64,000 bases of DNA from Leishmania martiniquensis (taxonomy: Eukaryota; Euglenozoa; Kinetoplastea; Trypanosomatida; Trypanosomatidae): positions 450,501 to 514,500 of the forward strand of contig NC_090171.1 of NCBI RefSeq assembly GCF_017916325.1. Direction: 5' to 3'. Numbering within the stretch: the first letter of the stretch is position 1; every line of letters starts with the position of its first letter. The position numbers and the translations under genes were made by a program. Of the stretch, positions 39,798 to 50,519 are shown piece by piece. The notes under the pieces are model-generated. The model saw nothing but the letters and a program-made list of their open reading frames with translations, ran no database searches and was not told the origin of the DNA.

Positions 39798-41614
39798 GGC
39801 TCGCTGGTGCGGGAAGGAGAACACCTCAGGCAGAGCAGGGCCTTCTCTCATGGGCCAACGCAACGCGAGACTATGGAAGGAAACCACCCACCGGCGTGGC
39901 TACTTGCCTCCGCTGCCTGGAGGGAGGTTGAAAGAGTGGGAGGGGGGCTTCTTAACGTAGAGCGTTCCGGTATAGTTCCCCCTCCACACACACACACTCC
40001 TTCAACCTCCTCTCGCCTCTGCGCCTTGCAGCAAGTTCTCCCTTTTTCTAGTCGTCGCTCGACTGCAGCCGGAGGCGGGAGCGAGCGGGGGGGAAGGCAG
40101 CGACGTGTGAAGTGAATGGTTTCCTTTTTCGGTCGTCACCTGAGTCGCTTATTATTTCATTTTACCCCGCGCCCGTGTGCGTGTCGCCGGCGCGTTTCTG
40201 CTCCTGCAGAATCACACGCGTGGGAATGTTGGCTGCTCTTCTTGCCACGTTGACTCGCAAGCACGTACACGGATACTCATTTACATTCACATATATGTGT
40301 AGGAGACCCATGGGTCCTGAAACTCGCAAAAGAGCTTTTGGCATCTCTTTGTCCCTTTTCTGTATCGATGCCTGTGTGTGTGTGTGTGCAGACGAGCACT
40401 GTGCGCTGCAGCGGCACTGCCCTATTCCGGTGCCGCAGGAGGGAAAGAGGGATGATTGGGGGTAAAGAATCGCTACAGTATCGAGAAGGTGGGTATTTGT
40501 GTGACTGATGTGTGCACGAGTGTGAACGCTTGTTTCCCTCGCATTAGCTGCGACGATATCTCTTTGCGCCATGCTGCTGCCTCAGGAGACCTCTTCTTTT
40601 GATTTGATCTTCACATTATTCGTCATGTGTCAGCCTCTCTCCCCCTCACTCGCTCTCTCCGCCGCCGATCGGTGCGTATTGCGGGCTCTACACGACGCGT
40701 GACACCGCGAACGTTTTTTCTTTTTATCATTTCGCTTGGCTGTGTCCCCTTTCTTCATCTGGTTTGATCTCAAAGCGTTTCACTTATGGCTGTTATCGCA
40801 TGCCCGCGCATGGCACCTCGCGCTGAAACCGTGGAGGTCGACGTCCAGATGCCTTAGAAGAGGCAAAGGATCAGGGGGAATAGGCAGCGTCTTCTTCCGT
40901 TCCGTGTTATCTTGTTGGTCAATTATTTCTTGAAAATGTTTAGCGTGAGGCCCTTGCGTCGTGACAACGTTGGGTAGGCGTGTGGTATACGTACACGGGC
41001 ACTAACACACACAAACACTAGGCAGATGGACCGCCTTCAGAAGTTCTTCTGCCCACTTCCCGTGAATTCTGGCGTTGCGTCGAGAAGTATGGGCTGGACT
41101 CGGTGGTCTCGGCTCAGCAGGCCTTCGCCGATGCGCGCAAGATGTATATTTCACCTCAAATTGAAAAGATGGGCGATGGCGGAGACGAAGGCAGGAGGCG
41201 TACTGCTGTCTTGTACAGTCGACGGGCAGAACTTCTGCTCTTTCAGCATACTATTCAAGGCGACGATAAAAGAAAACGATACCTGTCGCACTCTTTCCAC
41301 TGCCGGTCGATGACACCTGGAGAGCGACTTTGCTGCTGCCCGGCTCCCCTGCACTGGCGCTTGCGAAGGAACGAACGTGGTGTTGTTCCGGGTCTCTTCC
41401 GTTTACTTCCTTTCCCGCTCTCTCCGTTACCTTTGCTTTCTCTCTCTCGTCGGTATACATCCATACCCATTTATGTGTCTACTCATATACGAACGTACAC
41501 ACATACACACACACACACGTTCGTGTGTGTGTATGAATCCACCGGCATCCATGGACTCCTCATGCTCCTCTCCAAGTGCCATCGACCCAGTTCCCTACCA
41601 GATAGGATCTCGAC
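39798..41614. other. 1.8-kb spacer with a coding-like fragment
   Basis: No intact gene is seen. It contains CA runs near 39986, T/C tracts at 41376-41450 that serve RPS9, GT/CA repeats at about 41497-41532, and a short stretch at about 41022-41270 that looks coding without an ATG. Confidence 0.6.
41022..41270 (+). pseudogene. Coding-like fragment without start codon
   Basis: A frame opening after a TAG at 41019 reads with Leishmania-like codons for some 80 residues, including EFWRCVEKYGLDSVVSAQQA and FADARKMYISPQIEKMG. It then dissolves into pyrimidine-tract translation. No ATG precedes it in frame. The only nearby ATG, at 41026, is in another frame. It may be the remnant of a degraded or partly duplicated gene, or chance. 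I do not recognise the family. Confidence 0.3.
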
Positions 41615-42184
41615 ATGCGCAACTACAACAACTTCAACCGCGTGTGGAAGGCGCCACGCCGCCCGTTCGAGAAGGAACGCCTGGACCGCGAGATGAAGCT
41701 GTGCGGACAGTATGGTCTACGCTGCAAGCGCGAGATTTGGCGCGTGAACATGACGCTCTCCAAGATGCGCCGCACGGCCCGTCTGCTGCTGACGCTGCCC
41801 GAGAACCACCCCCGCCGCCTGCTGGAAGGCTCCGCGATCATGCGCCGCTGCCACGAGTACGGCTTCCTCGACGAAGAGAAGGACAAGCTCGATTACGTGC
41901 TGTCGCTGACGGTGCCAGATATCCTTGAGCGCCGCCTGCAGACCATTGTCTTCAAGGCCGGCCTCGCCAAGTCCGTGCATCACGCCCGCGTCCTCATCCA
42001 GCAGCGCCACATCGCTGTCGCCAAGCAGATTGTGACCATTCCCTCTTTCATGGTGCGCGTGAGCAGCGAGCGCCACATCGCCTTCGCGGATGCCTCGCCG
42101 TTCGGCAACGGCCGCCCCGGCCGCGTCAAGCGCGTGCGCGCGAAGGCGGCCAAGCGCAAGGCCGCCGGTGGCGACGATGAGTAA
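41615..42184 (+). CDS. RPS9: 40S ribosomal protein S9 (uS4)
   Basis: The 189-residue product is the small-subunit protein uS4/S9, which binds 18S rRNA in the cytosolic ribosome. The family's N-terminal segment ([24 protein letters not shown]...YGL) and the S4 RNA-binding domain ([20 protein letters not shown] ... LIQQRHIAV) at about residues 108-155 are clear. The C-terminus is the usual Arg/Lys/Ala-rich tail. The length equals that of other eukaryotic S9 proteins. An ATG at 41551, upstream and out of frame, would be removed if the AG at 41575-41576 is the splice site. It sits just upstream of aldolase in the same transcription unit. Confidence 0.96.
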   Translation: MRNYNNFNRVWKAPRRPFEKERLDREMKLCGQYGLRCKREIWRVNMTLSKMRRTARLLLTLPENHPRRLLEGSAIMRRCHEYGFLDEEKDKLDYVLSLTVPDILERRLQTIVFKAGLAKSVHHARVLIQQRHIAVAKQIVTIPSFMVRVSSERHIAFADASPFGNGRPGRVKRVRAKAAKRKAAGGDDE

Positions 42185-43158
42185 GGCGTCAGAGGATGTG
42201 CAGGGGCTGCGCCCGGTGAGCATGTTCTCCTCTCATGCGAGCGACACTTCGTGAGGCAGCAGCGGATGGGCCTTCACCACTATTCCAGGTGCTGGTGCGG
42301 GGCCCTGTCACATGAGCCTCCGACTGCTGCCCTTTTCACTGTCCTGCTCCATCCAGCGCCACGCTTCTTCTCGAGAGTGGCCAGCGGGGGGAGGTAAAGC
42401 GGGTTCGAAGGGCACCCCTTTCCCCTGTTTTTTTTCTCTTTTTGCTTTTCCTGTTCGCGTGTTCTCCTTCGACGCTTATTTCACCGTCTAAACCCCCCCA
42501 AACACACACACACAAAAAAACATCTCTGCCCTCGCATTGCCGTTGCAGGAGTTGGCACTGGGCTGTAGTGCTAGCGATCCAGTCAGCCCTTTCATGTTCT
42601 CGGTGTCTCACTTGCTCACTCGTGAGGCTCTCAGACGGCAGGAGGCATAGCACTCCCCTAGGCAGGTGGGCGGGCAGAGCAGCCCCCCCCCGGAGGGGCG
42701 CAAAGGACGACAAGGAGTCCGGAAGAGAACTCATAGTCTCTGTGCCGGTAGCCGCGCTCTCCCTTCGTGGTGCGCCACCGAATGAGCAACCGCTGCTCCC
42801 TCATTTCTATGTGGGTGTTCGGCAAAAGCACATGACGAAGGCGGCAGTGCGGATGCCTTTTTTTGCCCCCGTTGCACGATTTGTTCTTTGCGTCGTCGCT
42901 TTCTGAACATGAGTGCTCCCCCTCCCTATTCACGGCGCATGTCCTGCGCCTCTCGGTTTCATGCCACCGCCATCACAACCTCCTCAATGCGGGCGCCTCC
43001 TCAACGACCCCCTCCCCCCAACCCATGCTTCCCACTCTCTTCTGTAGCAACCCACGCTCTTTACGCTCCCAGTCCGCCTCCACCTACATAGCATTACACA
43101 GAATTTTGCCCTTCTTCCTTCCATCCCTTCCCCCGTCCACCACTCACCCCCACCACCC
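42185..43158. other. 1-kb spacer
   Basis: No gene is seen. It holds a T/C tract at 42419-42450, a CA/A-rich run at 42503-42521, a poly-C run at about 42680-42691, and long C-rich tracts from 42975 to 43155 in front of aldolase. Candidate acceptor AGs lie near 43044, 43071 and 43098. Confidence 0.6.
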
Positions 43159-44277
43159 ATGTCGTCGCGTGTAACTGTCCTCAATAGCCAACTGCCGGCG
43201 CACAACCGTCTTAAGACGCCTTACGAGCAGGAGCTGATCGAAACAGTGAAGAAGTTGACGTCCCCTGGCAAAGGCCTGCTGGCGGCGGATGAGTCGATCG
43301 GCTCGTGCTCGAAGCGGTTCGCACCGATCGGGCTGAGTAACACAGAGGAGCACCGGCGGCAGTACCGCGCGCTTATGCTGGAGGCGGAAGGCCTCGAGCA
43401 GTACATCAGCGGTGTCATTCTCCACGACGAGACCGTTTACCAAAAGGCAAGCAACGGGCAAACGTTTCCGGCCTACCTGACAGCGCGCGGGGTGGTGCCT
43501 GGTATTAAAACGGACATGGGGCTTTGCCCACTGCTGGAGGGCGCAGAGGGCGAGCAAATGACCGAGGGGCTGGACGGCTACGTGAAGCGTGCCTCTGCCT
43601 ACTACAAGAAGGGGTGCCGCTTCTGCAAGTGGCGCAATGTGTACAAGATCCAGAATGATACAGTATCGGAATCAGCCGTGCGTTTCAATGCCGAGACACT
43701 CGCACGCTACGCGATCCTGTCGCAGATGAGCGGCCTTGTGCCGATCGTGGAGCCGGAGGTGATGATTGACGGCAAGCACGACATTGAAACGTGCCAGCGC
43801 GTGTCGGAGCACGTGTGGCGCGAGGTGGTGGCAGCGCTGCAGCGCCACGGTGTCGTATGGGAGGGGTGCCTGCTGAAGCCGAACATGGTCGTGCCCGGCG
43901 CCGAGTCCAGCACAACGGCGACGCCGGAGCAAGTGGCCCACTACACGGTCATGACGCTTGCGCGCACGATGCCGGCGATGCTCCCTGGTGTGATGTTCTT
44001 GTCCGGCGGACTGAGCGAGGTGCAGGCGAGCGAGTACCTGAACGCGATCAACAGGAGCCCGCTGCCACGGCCGTTTTTCCTCAGCTTCTCGTACGCGCGT
44101 GCGCTGCAGTCGTCCGCGCTGAAGGCGTGGGGCGGCAAGGAGTCCGGCGTTGCTGCCGGGCGCCGCGCCTTTTTGCACCGCGCAAAGATGAACTCGCTTG
44201 CACAACTCGGCAAGTACAACCGCGCCGATGACGACGCCTCCTCGGCATCGCTGTACGTTAAGGGCAACACATACTAA
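43159..44277 (+). CDS. ALD: Fructose-1,6-bisphosphate aldolase, glycosomal class I
   Basis: The 372-residue enzyme splits fructose-1,6-bisphosphate into glyceraldehyde-3-phosphate and dihydroxyacetone phosphate in glycolysis. Class I landmarks are present: [43 protein letters not shown], and the Schiff-base site [11 protein letters not shown] with Lys240, then FLSGGLSE. The C-terminus ends in Tyr, as class I enzymes require. An N-terminal type-2 peroxisomal signal is seen at residues 4-12: R-V followed by five residues and Q-L. In kinetoplastids this directs import into the glycosome, where glycolysis takes place. Length and motifs are complete. The ATG at 43159 starts right before the PTS2. 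The 5.7-kb gap that follows holds the inverted repeat. Confidence 0.96.
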   Translation: MSSRVTVLNSQLPAHNRLKTPYEQELIETVKKLTSPGKGLLAADESIGSCSKRFAPIGLSNTEEHRRQYRALMLEAEGLEQYISGVILHDETVYQKASNGQTFPAYLTARGVVPGIKTDMGLCPLLEGAEGEQMTEGLDGYVKRASAYYKKGCRFCKWRNVYKIQNDTVSESAVRFNAETLARYAILSQMSGLVPIVEPEVMIDGKHDIETCQRVSEHVWREVVAALQRHGVVWEGCLLKPNMVVPGAESSTTATPEQVAHYTVMTLARTMPAMLPGVMFLSGGLSEVQASEYLNAINRSPLPRPFFLSFSYARALQSSALKAWGGKESGVAAGRRAFLHRAKMNSLAQLGKYNRADDDASSASLYVKGNTY

Positions 44278-44920
44278 GCCTCATTGGGGTGTCATGGCGC
44301 CCGCCTCAGGGGCGGATTCGGGGTCCCTTTTTCTCCAAATGGGGGGGGGCTATGAAAAGAGGCGGCTGGCGTTTTCGCAAAAGCGTACCATGTTGTGCTG
44401 CGCGCCTGGCTGCGGTGGCCACCTCATACCGGGGGAAGCGGATTTTCGAGCGGGATGCAAACGACTCCAACGCGTTGCTTCTCATCTGATAACCACAGCA
44501 ATCGCGGCAGGGGGGCAAGTGCGTGTGCAGCGACTTCTCTTGATGCTTTCCTTTGGTGGAGACTTCCAAAGGAAGTCGAACGCTCTCCGAGGAGACAATA
44601 ACGCCGTCATTGCCCTTCATCTTGCCTTCCTCCGGCCCTTCTGCGTCGCCTCTCCCCCTCCTCCCTTACCCTCTATCTGTCCTCCGCCTCCACAAAAGTC
44701 AAAAAAAGGTAAACAATGCTTGCGAGGCAACGAAAAAAAACGCTAAACGCACAATATGTATCGAAGATTCGTGTTTTGCCTCATCGTGACTGTGAGGAAA
44801 GAAACTATCTCGACGTGACATTAAGAGCCAAGGGCTTCTCATGCGCGATGCGGACGAGTCTACGTCGCAAACTGTCGAGTAGCATTGGAAGAGGAGTTGT
44901 CTCACTGTTTCCATGTAGGC

Positions 44921-44970
44921 ATATACATACATATATATACATATATATATATGTGTATGTGTGTGTCTGT
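44921..44970. repeat. AT/AC/GT microsatellite
   Basis: Alternating purine-pyrimidine sequence begins with ATACATACATATATATACAT and runs through ATAT into GTGTGTCTGT. It lies about 640 bp after the aldolase stop. Confidence 0.75.
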
Positions 44971-45543
44971 GCCCGAGTATGTGTACGTATGGTCGCTCTT
45001 CTTGCACAACGACTGTGTGCTCATCCTTTTTGTGTGTGTGTTTCGTTTCTTTTTTCCCTTTTCGTGTCTGTTGTTTACGCCTTTTCTATCTCTTTCCTTT
45101 TCCGTGTGGTTCTCTGGGCGCGTGCGCACCTGCCAATGCCCCATCACACGTCCTCGCACGCACCTGCTGAAGGGGAAGAGAAGAAACGAAGCACACACAC
45201 ACACAAAAAGGAACATCCCCTTTTTTTTCTTGCTTCTCCATTAAACGAACCAACAAGAGAGAGGGGGGAAGGGAGAGGAATGCACAGGTCTCAGGATGTC
45301 ATACACTGCTTCGCCTCCCCTCACTCTCACTGTCTCTCTCTCTGTGTCTGTGTTTGTATGTGCGTGTGTGAAGGCTCGGCTTTCTCGTTGATTTCCTATT
45401 TTACACTGACCAAAGCCCCTGAGCACGGTAAAATAAGGAGCACCGACATCTAAATAGACGAGCGCAATTCCGCTGCCCTGCCACTGAAGCAGACCTCCAT
45501 GGGCGCGAAGGAGGTATGGCTGAACTACATGCCGTGGTTCTAG

Positions 45544-45876
45544 CGGCGACGTCTGCTGCGCGCGATGCGAGAAGGCGGCACAGGTGCATGCGCGGAAGGT
45601 GCTCGGGTAGACTGCCGGCCAACCTGGGGCCAGACCCCCTTCTGCGACCCGGCACCCGGCTGTATGGCATGTCCCTTTTCCCGTCGCCGCACGCCTCGGC
45701 CCTGGAGGGTGCCGTGTGGAGAATCGCCACGTCGGGGTCTGGGGAACCCCGACGGTGTTGCCCAGGGCGAAGTCACCGTGCTTTCGGCATTGTGTCGCAT
45801 CAGCCCCCCTCTTGGCCCGATGCAGGGCACGCCGCAACCATCGCACACGTGCACGTGAGGTTTGCCTGAAATGCGC
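45544..45876 (-). repeat. 333-bp dispersed repeat, copy 2, inverted
   Basis: This is the reverse complement of 10988-11320 with no difference that I can find over 333 bases. On the - strand it encodes the same finger-like peptide (C-x2-C-x3-C then G-L-M-R-H). Here the frame stays open upstream for about 39 codons (to 45992). Downstream it continues past the repeat to 45241 in another frame. The matching bases end at 45543/45544 and 45876/45877. It lies antisense to the transcription of its neighbours. Confidence 0.75.
45730..45754. other. Perfect hairpin inside repeat copy 2
   Basis: This is the same 9-bp stem with 7-nt loop as at 11110-11134, in opposite orientation. Confidence 0.7.
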
Positions 45877-47770
45877 GTCTTTGTGCTCAATCTGTCACTG
45901 CTGCTCTTCTGGACTCCGGATGCTTTCGCGAGAATGTGCCACGCCACGTGGCTTGTACTGTACAGCGCTGGTGCGCGCACACACACAGACACACACGCAC
46001 AGGGCGCTCCTAGATTCGCAGCGTGGGACCGGTCGCAGACGGAAGCCGTGAGCCATGGGGAAAAGGGCCGCCGCTCTTCTCTCCGCTTGCAGGCAAAGCT
46101 ACCCGGGGGAGGTGTCTAGCTGACTCGCCGACATGGGCGGTGGCTGGCGGAAGGCTGCGACGGATCTCTGATGAGAGCAGCACTCCGCCGCCTCCGCAAT
46201 CCGGACGCCTCTCACCGGCAGGGGTGTGCCAAGTGGAAGGGGGGGGGCTTGTCGATAGCCAAGCGTCTGCGGGCAGAGAGGGCATCCCACGCGTCCCTGA
46301 GGAGGTGCTGAAGGGGGAAAAGGGCAGCGGTAGAAGGCCGACAGCTGAAGCTGGTGCAGCGCCGCTGAGAGGCGCGTAATCGCGTCGACAATGCACACGG
46401 TCACACGGCGACACGCTGCGGCTGCGGGAGAAGAGGGCTGCGGGGTCTTGTTGCTGTGTCTGGACGTGGGTGCCTGCCATAAAGCATCGCGGCCGCGCCT
46501 GAGTCGACAGTTGCCGAATCCAGCGCCATCTCCCCTCCGCGAACCCCGGAGCTGCGCGTCACGAGGGAGAAGCTGCCCCTGAGCCGCTCGGTTTTCCCTC
46601 CCTGCCTGGAGAGACGGCCCACAGCGCATCAGGGAGTGGCGCGTGGAAGCAGACGCCACCGCTGCGCATGAGGGGGGTGTCTGCCGGCGGAGTCCCGGAG
46701 GTGGAAAGCGCCCGCGTACCCGCATGCGGGAGACGCCGGGGCGACGCCACCACACCGTGATGCTGGCGTGTGCACGCCCCCTGCCAAGATACACATAGTA
46801 GCCCCCTCTCGTGGTTGCGGATGGACGCAGGCGAAAATGTGGAGTGGAGGAGCAGGGGCGTCAGTTCATTCAAGCAGGTCTCTGTTGCTTGCTCGGATGG
46901 GAGGGGGGCGCTCACAATGAATCCGACTGCCTTGGCGCGAAAGCGCGCAAACGACTTCCTGCATTGTGCGCTCGCCCTCTCCAAGGCCGGCCACTCATGC
47001 AAGCAGGCATGTCCTCCCGCGCACAGCACGTCCCGCTGTGCGTATCGCAAGGACCGCTCCAGCGTGTCGGCCGATAGAGCGCACAGATAGGAAGTGTACG
47101 CCGCGAGGGCCTGGGCAGCGATGCTCTTCCATGCAGATGGAAGCAGCGGAGAGTGTCAGTGGGCCGCAGTGCTGACAGCCAAAGAGGAAAATTCGTTGCT
47201 GTGAGGGCCTTCATACCCGCAAACGGCTTCCGTCTTTGGTGCTGCTGCCCTCCAGAGGGCGACTGGTAATGTGCCTCGTATGGCGTCCTTGTCTGTGGGG
47301 GATGTGGGGAGGATGAGGCAGTCGGCAGAGAGGACGTGGTGCCGTTTGCCAGGGTTGCTGAGCACCACCGTCGGCCAGCTCACCACAGCCGTGACGAGAA
47401 GCGGGGGCTCAGGAGTGATCCCTGTGGGCGCCGGCACGCAAAGCCCGCTATATCGGATGCACTCTGGTCGGAGCGAGCGCAGGCGTGAAGATCATCGACG
47501 AGTGCCGCGGCCCAGGGATTATGGCGCAAGCTCACGGTGGACGCCCCCCGCGCCGTGATCTGTCAAGCCCGACCTGGGGACCCAGTGCGCCAGCACTGCT
47601 CCCGTCCCTGTACCTGGCTGGCACCGGCGCACATTGTCTTGAAGCCCAGGGAGGTCCACTGCGGAGAGGCGAGGGCGGAGGCCACGGTGCTCTGGTGAGG
47701 CAGTGTCTCACCAGATGAGCGCGCAGTGGTCGCGTAGGTGGCACGCATTCGTAGCCAGCGCCGCAAGGGC
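45877..47770 (-). mobile_element. Possible decayed non-LTR retroelement (DIRE-like) body
   Basis: On the - strand upstream of the zinc-finger repeat, GC-rich sequence carries several broken frames. One at 46559-47050 includes CRKSFARFRAKAVGFI and a Cys/His-containing stretch. Another at 46099-46794 includes CPLCPQTLGYR. A third at 47156-47437 begins around MPAPTGITPEPPLLV. In order, these could be the remains of a polyprotein whose C-terminus is the finger in repeat copy 2, as in ingi/L1Tc-related degenerate elements of Leishmania. I find no convincing reverse-transcriptase core (no FADD-type box), so this is a hypothesis. A decayed cellular gene or plain non-coding DNA are alternatives. Confidence 0.3.
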
Positions 47771-47811
47771 GGTAAGATGCGGGCTCATCGTTGGGTATGT
47801 GCGGCCTCCGA

Positions 47812-47831
47812 AGAGGGTTCGAAAACCCTCT
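47812..47831. other. Perfect 8-bp-stem hairpin with CGAA loop
   Basis: AGAGGGTT pairs with AACCCTCT around CGAA. It looks like a T-arm at first sight, but no tRNA body surrounds it. Confidence 0.55.
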
Positions 47832-49949
47832 GTCCTGTGCGACAGACCTGGCCGACGGCGACAGTGTGGCTGTCGTTGCTGATATGCAGTCTCCGTGTGT
47901 TCACCAGTGCGACGGGGACTTCGTTAGTGGCATCTCATCTCCATCGAGAGCCGTTCGCGAGGCCTAGGGTAGGTCTTGGTGGGACGTCTTGATTAGGACG
48001 GCTTGGGGGAGGTGCCGGATGCTGCGCTGACTTTTTTCTTTCGGGGCAACACCGATACGTTGTCTTTCTGCTCTCTCGCCCATATGTGTTACCCACTCCC
48101 CGCTACTTGTGCTCTGTCGCCAGTGTGTGTGTGTGTGTGCGGACGGGATAGGAGTGGCTCCATGGGTGATTCACCGTTCATTCGTGTCGCCTGCTGGGGT
48201 GGTGGTCTTGTGCGGCGTCAGAACGGCAGTATGAGACCCGCACGTCTTTGCGGACGCGTTCAGCACGGTCTCGGAAGATCCGTTTGTTCACGAGAGTGCA
48301 CTGCAGCAGCTCGTTCGCTTCAGGAAAAGGGGATGTTATGGCGCCCTCTATCCCCGCGCCCCCCATGCCGTATCCCTCCTCAAAGCAGACCGCAAAGACC
48401 ATCGCACCACAACAACTAGATGCCTCATAGGCGTCCAAAAACGTCGCCGCAGCCCCCAGCTGCGTTGTTCCGTGGCGAAGACTTGTCGCCGTTGGCGCGT
48501 AACGGCTGTTTGGCGTGAAACCGATCGCATGAAGGACCCGATCACGCTCAGGTTCGCTCTTTGTGTTACTCGTACAGTGGGGTGGGCCGGCGTCCATTCG
48601 AAGAAGACCGGAAGGAGAACGGCCTCGTGTGTGATCCAGAGCTCACCAATTCCCCGCTTCACTCTAGGATTTCAAGCCGGGCGTTGGACGGTGTTAGCTA
48701 CGAGGGCCATCGTAGCACAGCAAGGCCGTCACTGCTTCCGAGAAACACCTTAGTACCGGGGGGAGCCTGCTCATATATGCATATGTCCTGCCGAACGAGC
48801 CGAGAAGCGACGCCCCCGTGGTTGTTTTTTTACTGCTGCCCCCGAACACCACGCTCCTCAGAGCCTTGATACTTTACGAGCCGCTGAGGAGGAGGGAGGG
48901 GAGAAGCGCGCCCATCCAGAAAGTGCATACGCGTGTGATTCGCAGATTTTTCCAGAAGTCGGGCTCTCCGGCAGCGCTTGGTGCTGTTCCGTCAAATGCC
49001 ATGGCACCGCAGACAGGACAGGCTGACGTGCAGCACTGCACTGCTGCACGGTGCCCTATCGCTGCAGCAGCAGTAACACAGTGGGCAGGCTCACGGACCT
49101 GTTGAACATCTTCTCAGCACTGACAGTGAATCACTGTCTACAGGTGATGCCTAGTATAGGCCGGCACGGCAAAGCGCCAGCTCGGACCCGTCCGCCGACT
49201 TCAAAGAGTCTGCCACTGATGCCGCGGCAAGGGCGCTGGCACAGTGAGGACAAAAATGAGGTTGCGCGAAAGCAACAGGAAACCAGTCCTCCTCTCCCCT
49301 CCCTTTCTATCTATCCCACAGGGGAGAAGAAGCTTGCCGTATGGACAGCAACTAGACCAGGAACGCAACGAGGAATGGAGCGCGTCCACATGTGATGGGG
49401 CGTGGATGACACGCACTATGGGGCCCTATTGGGGATGCTCGTGGAAAAAAACAGCGGCCTTGGCAATCGCATGGTCGTCAAGCCACTGCGGTGCCGCATG
49501 GGTCGCGGCGGGAGGTGTTCATGCGGTAAACAAAAGCTAGCGGACGCTACCAGCCTCCGTAGCGAAGCTGTTTTCCCTGCGGAGTATCAATAGAAAAGGT
49601 GCCGGTGCTCATCCGGCTTCCTGCGTGCCGTTGCCCTCCCCCCCCCCACACACACACATTCCTCCACCAATGCCACAGCGGATTGCCCCTGCTGAGCTGT
49701 TTCTTTCGGCAGGCACGTGAAGATGCGTGATGTGGGCAAGGACGCACAGCAATCGATGAAAGGCTTTCCTCCTATGCGCTTCACCTCCCCATTCGGCCAC
49801 CTTTGCCTCACGTATGGTGGCAGAACCTCCATTCAACGCATTTGGTTGCGAAATACGCGCCAGGTCCTCTTCATTTTGTGTGCCACCACGTACACTTCAC
49901 ATTTTGCGTTGGCGCTGCTGTAGGAAGCTTTAGGGTAGCGACGGACACG

Positions 49950-50519
49950 ATGGCCGTCAACTACAGCTGCCTTGCCGCCGGAAAGCAACTTACCCCAGAG
50001 GAGCTGGAGAAGCAGATTGAGCGGCTCACGGCCCCACGACATGAGGTGGAGCTGCGTGATCCCTTCGAGGTGTGCCCGACAAAGCGCATCTCGGCTGAGG
50101 CGCTTTCCAAGATGACGGATCGTCTCTACACCCAAAGTCTCCAGCACAGGCAGGAGCGCCTGGCCGCGGCAGAGAACGCTGCGTATGGTGCGCACACGCG
50201 CAGCAGCGCAATCGATGCTGCCCCACTCACGCCAGAGGACCTCGAGCAATCCGTGAAGCGATTGTACAACGACTCCCTTGAACGGAAGCAGGCAAACATG
50301 GAGCAGCTCCGGCGCCAATACCAGTATCAGCGCGTTGCCAAAAAAAAGGTGCCGCTCAATACGTTCGTGCAGCACATGTACTACGATCGACTGGAGGCCA
50401 TGAAGAAGACAGAGAAGCGCCTGTATGATACCTACCTGGCTCCAACAGAGATTCACACAGGCACCATTTCCCGCGAGCAAGCCGATGAGGCATCCAACCG
50501 ACTCTGCACCACAAAATGA
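49950..50519 (+). CDS. Small protein with five RL(Y)-type helical repeats
   Basis: The 189-residue product has no family name that I can give, but it is clearly repetitive. Five units share a hydrophobic-Ser/Thr start, a Glu-rich turn and an R-L(-Y) end: LTPEELEKQIERL, ISAEALSKMTDRLY, LTPEDLEQSVKRLY, LNTFVQHMYYDRLEAMK with RLYDTY, and ISREQADEASNRL. Each is followed by a Lys/Arg/Gln-rich helix (SLQHRQERLAAAE, SLERKQANMEQLRRQYQY). No membrane span is present. The pattern suggests a helical protein on a cytoskeletal or protein scaffold. The ATG at 49950 is chosen because the frame before it is spacer-like; a long antisense frame over it is not credible. Confidence 0.75.
   Translation: MAVNYSCLAAGKQLTPEELEKQIERLTAPRHEVELRDPFEVCPTKRISAEALSKMTDRLYTQSLQHRQERLAAAENAAYGAHTRSSAIDAAPLTPEDLEQSVKRLYNDSLERKQANMEQLRRQYQYQRVAKKKVPLNTFVQHMYYDRLEAMKKTEKRLYDTYLAPTEIHTGTISREQADEASNRLCTTK

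Larger units (their letters stand above)
44278..49949. other. 5.7-kb gene-poor gap after aldolase
   Basis: This is by far the longest gap here; others are 2 kb or less. It contains an AT-rich microsatellite (44921-44970), repeat copy 2 (45544-45876), a GC-rich region from about 46000 to 48000 with decayed coding character on the - strand, a hairpin at 47812-47831, and a T/C tract at 49285-49320. No frame shows a complete recognisable protein. Confidence 0.6.

Noticed and set aside
45241..45846. A 201-codon - strand frame through repeat copy 2 as a gene
   Set aside because: It mixes the repeat's alternative frame with microsatellite translation (THAHTNTDTE-type), so it is not a credible protein.
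46270..46320. A PPQGRVGCPL-like - strand segment resembling the GVPQGS box of reverse transcriptases
   Set aside because: The match is weak, no FADD-type box follows, and its distance to the finger is too short for a full enzyme. It is not used as evidence for a retroelement.
47812..47831. tRNA T-arm-like GGGTTCGAA in a hairpin
   Set aside because: The loop spacing is off by one, no acceptor or anticodon stem is present around it, and no A-box precedes it.
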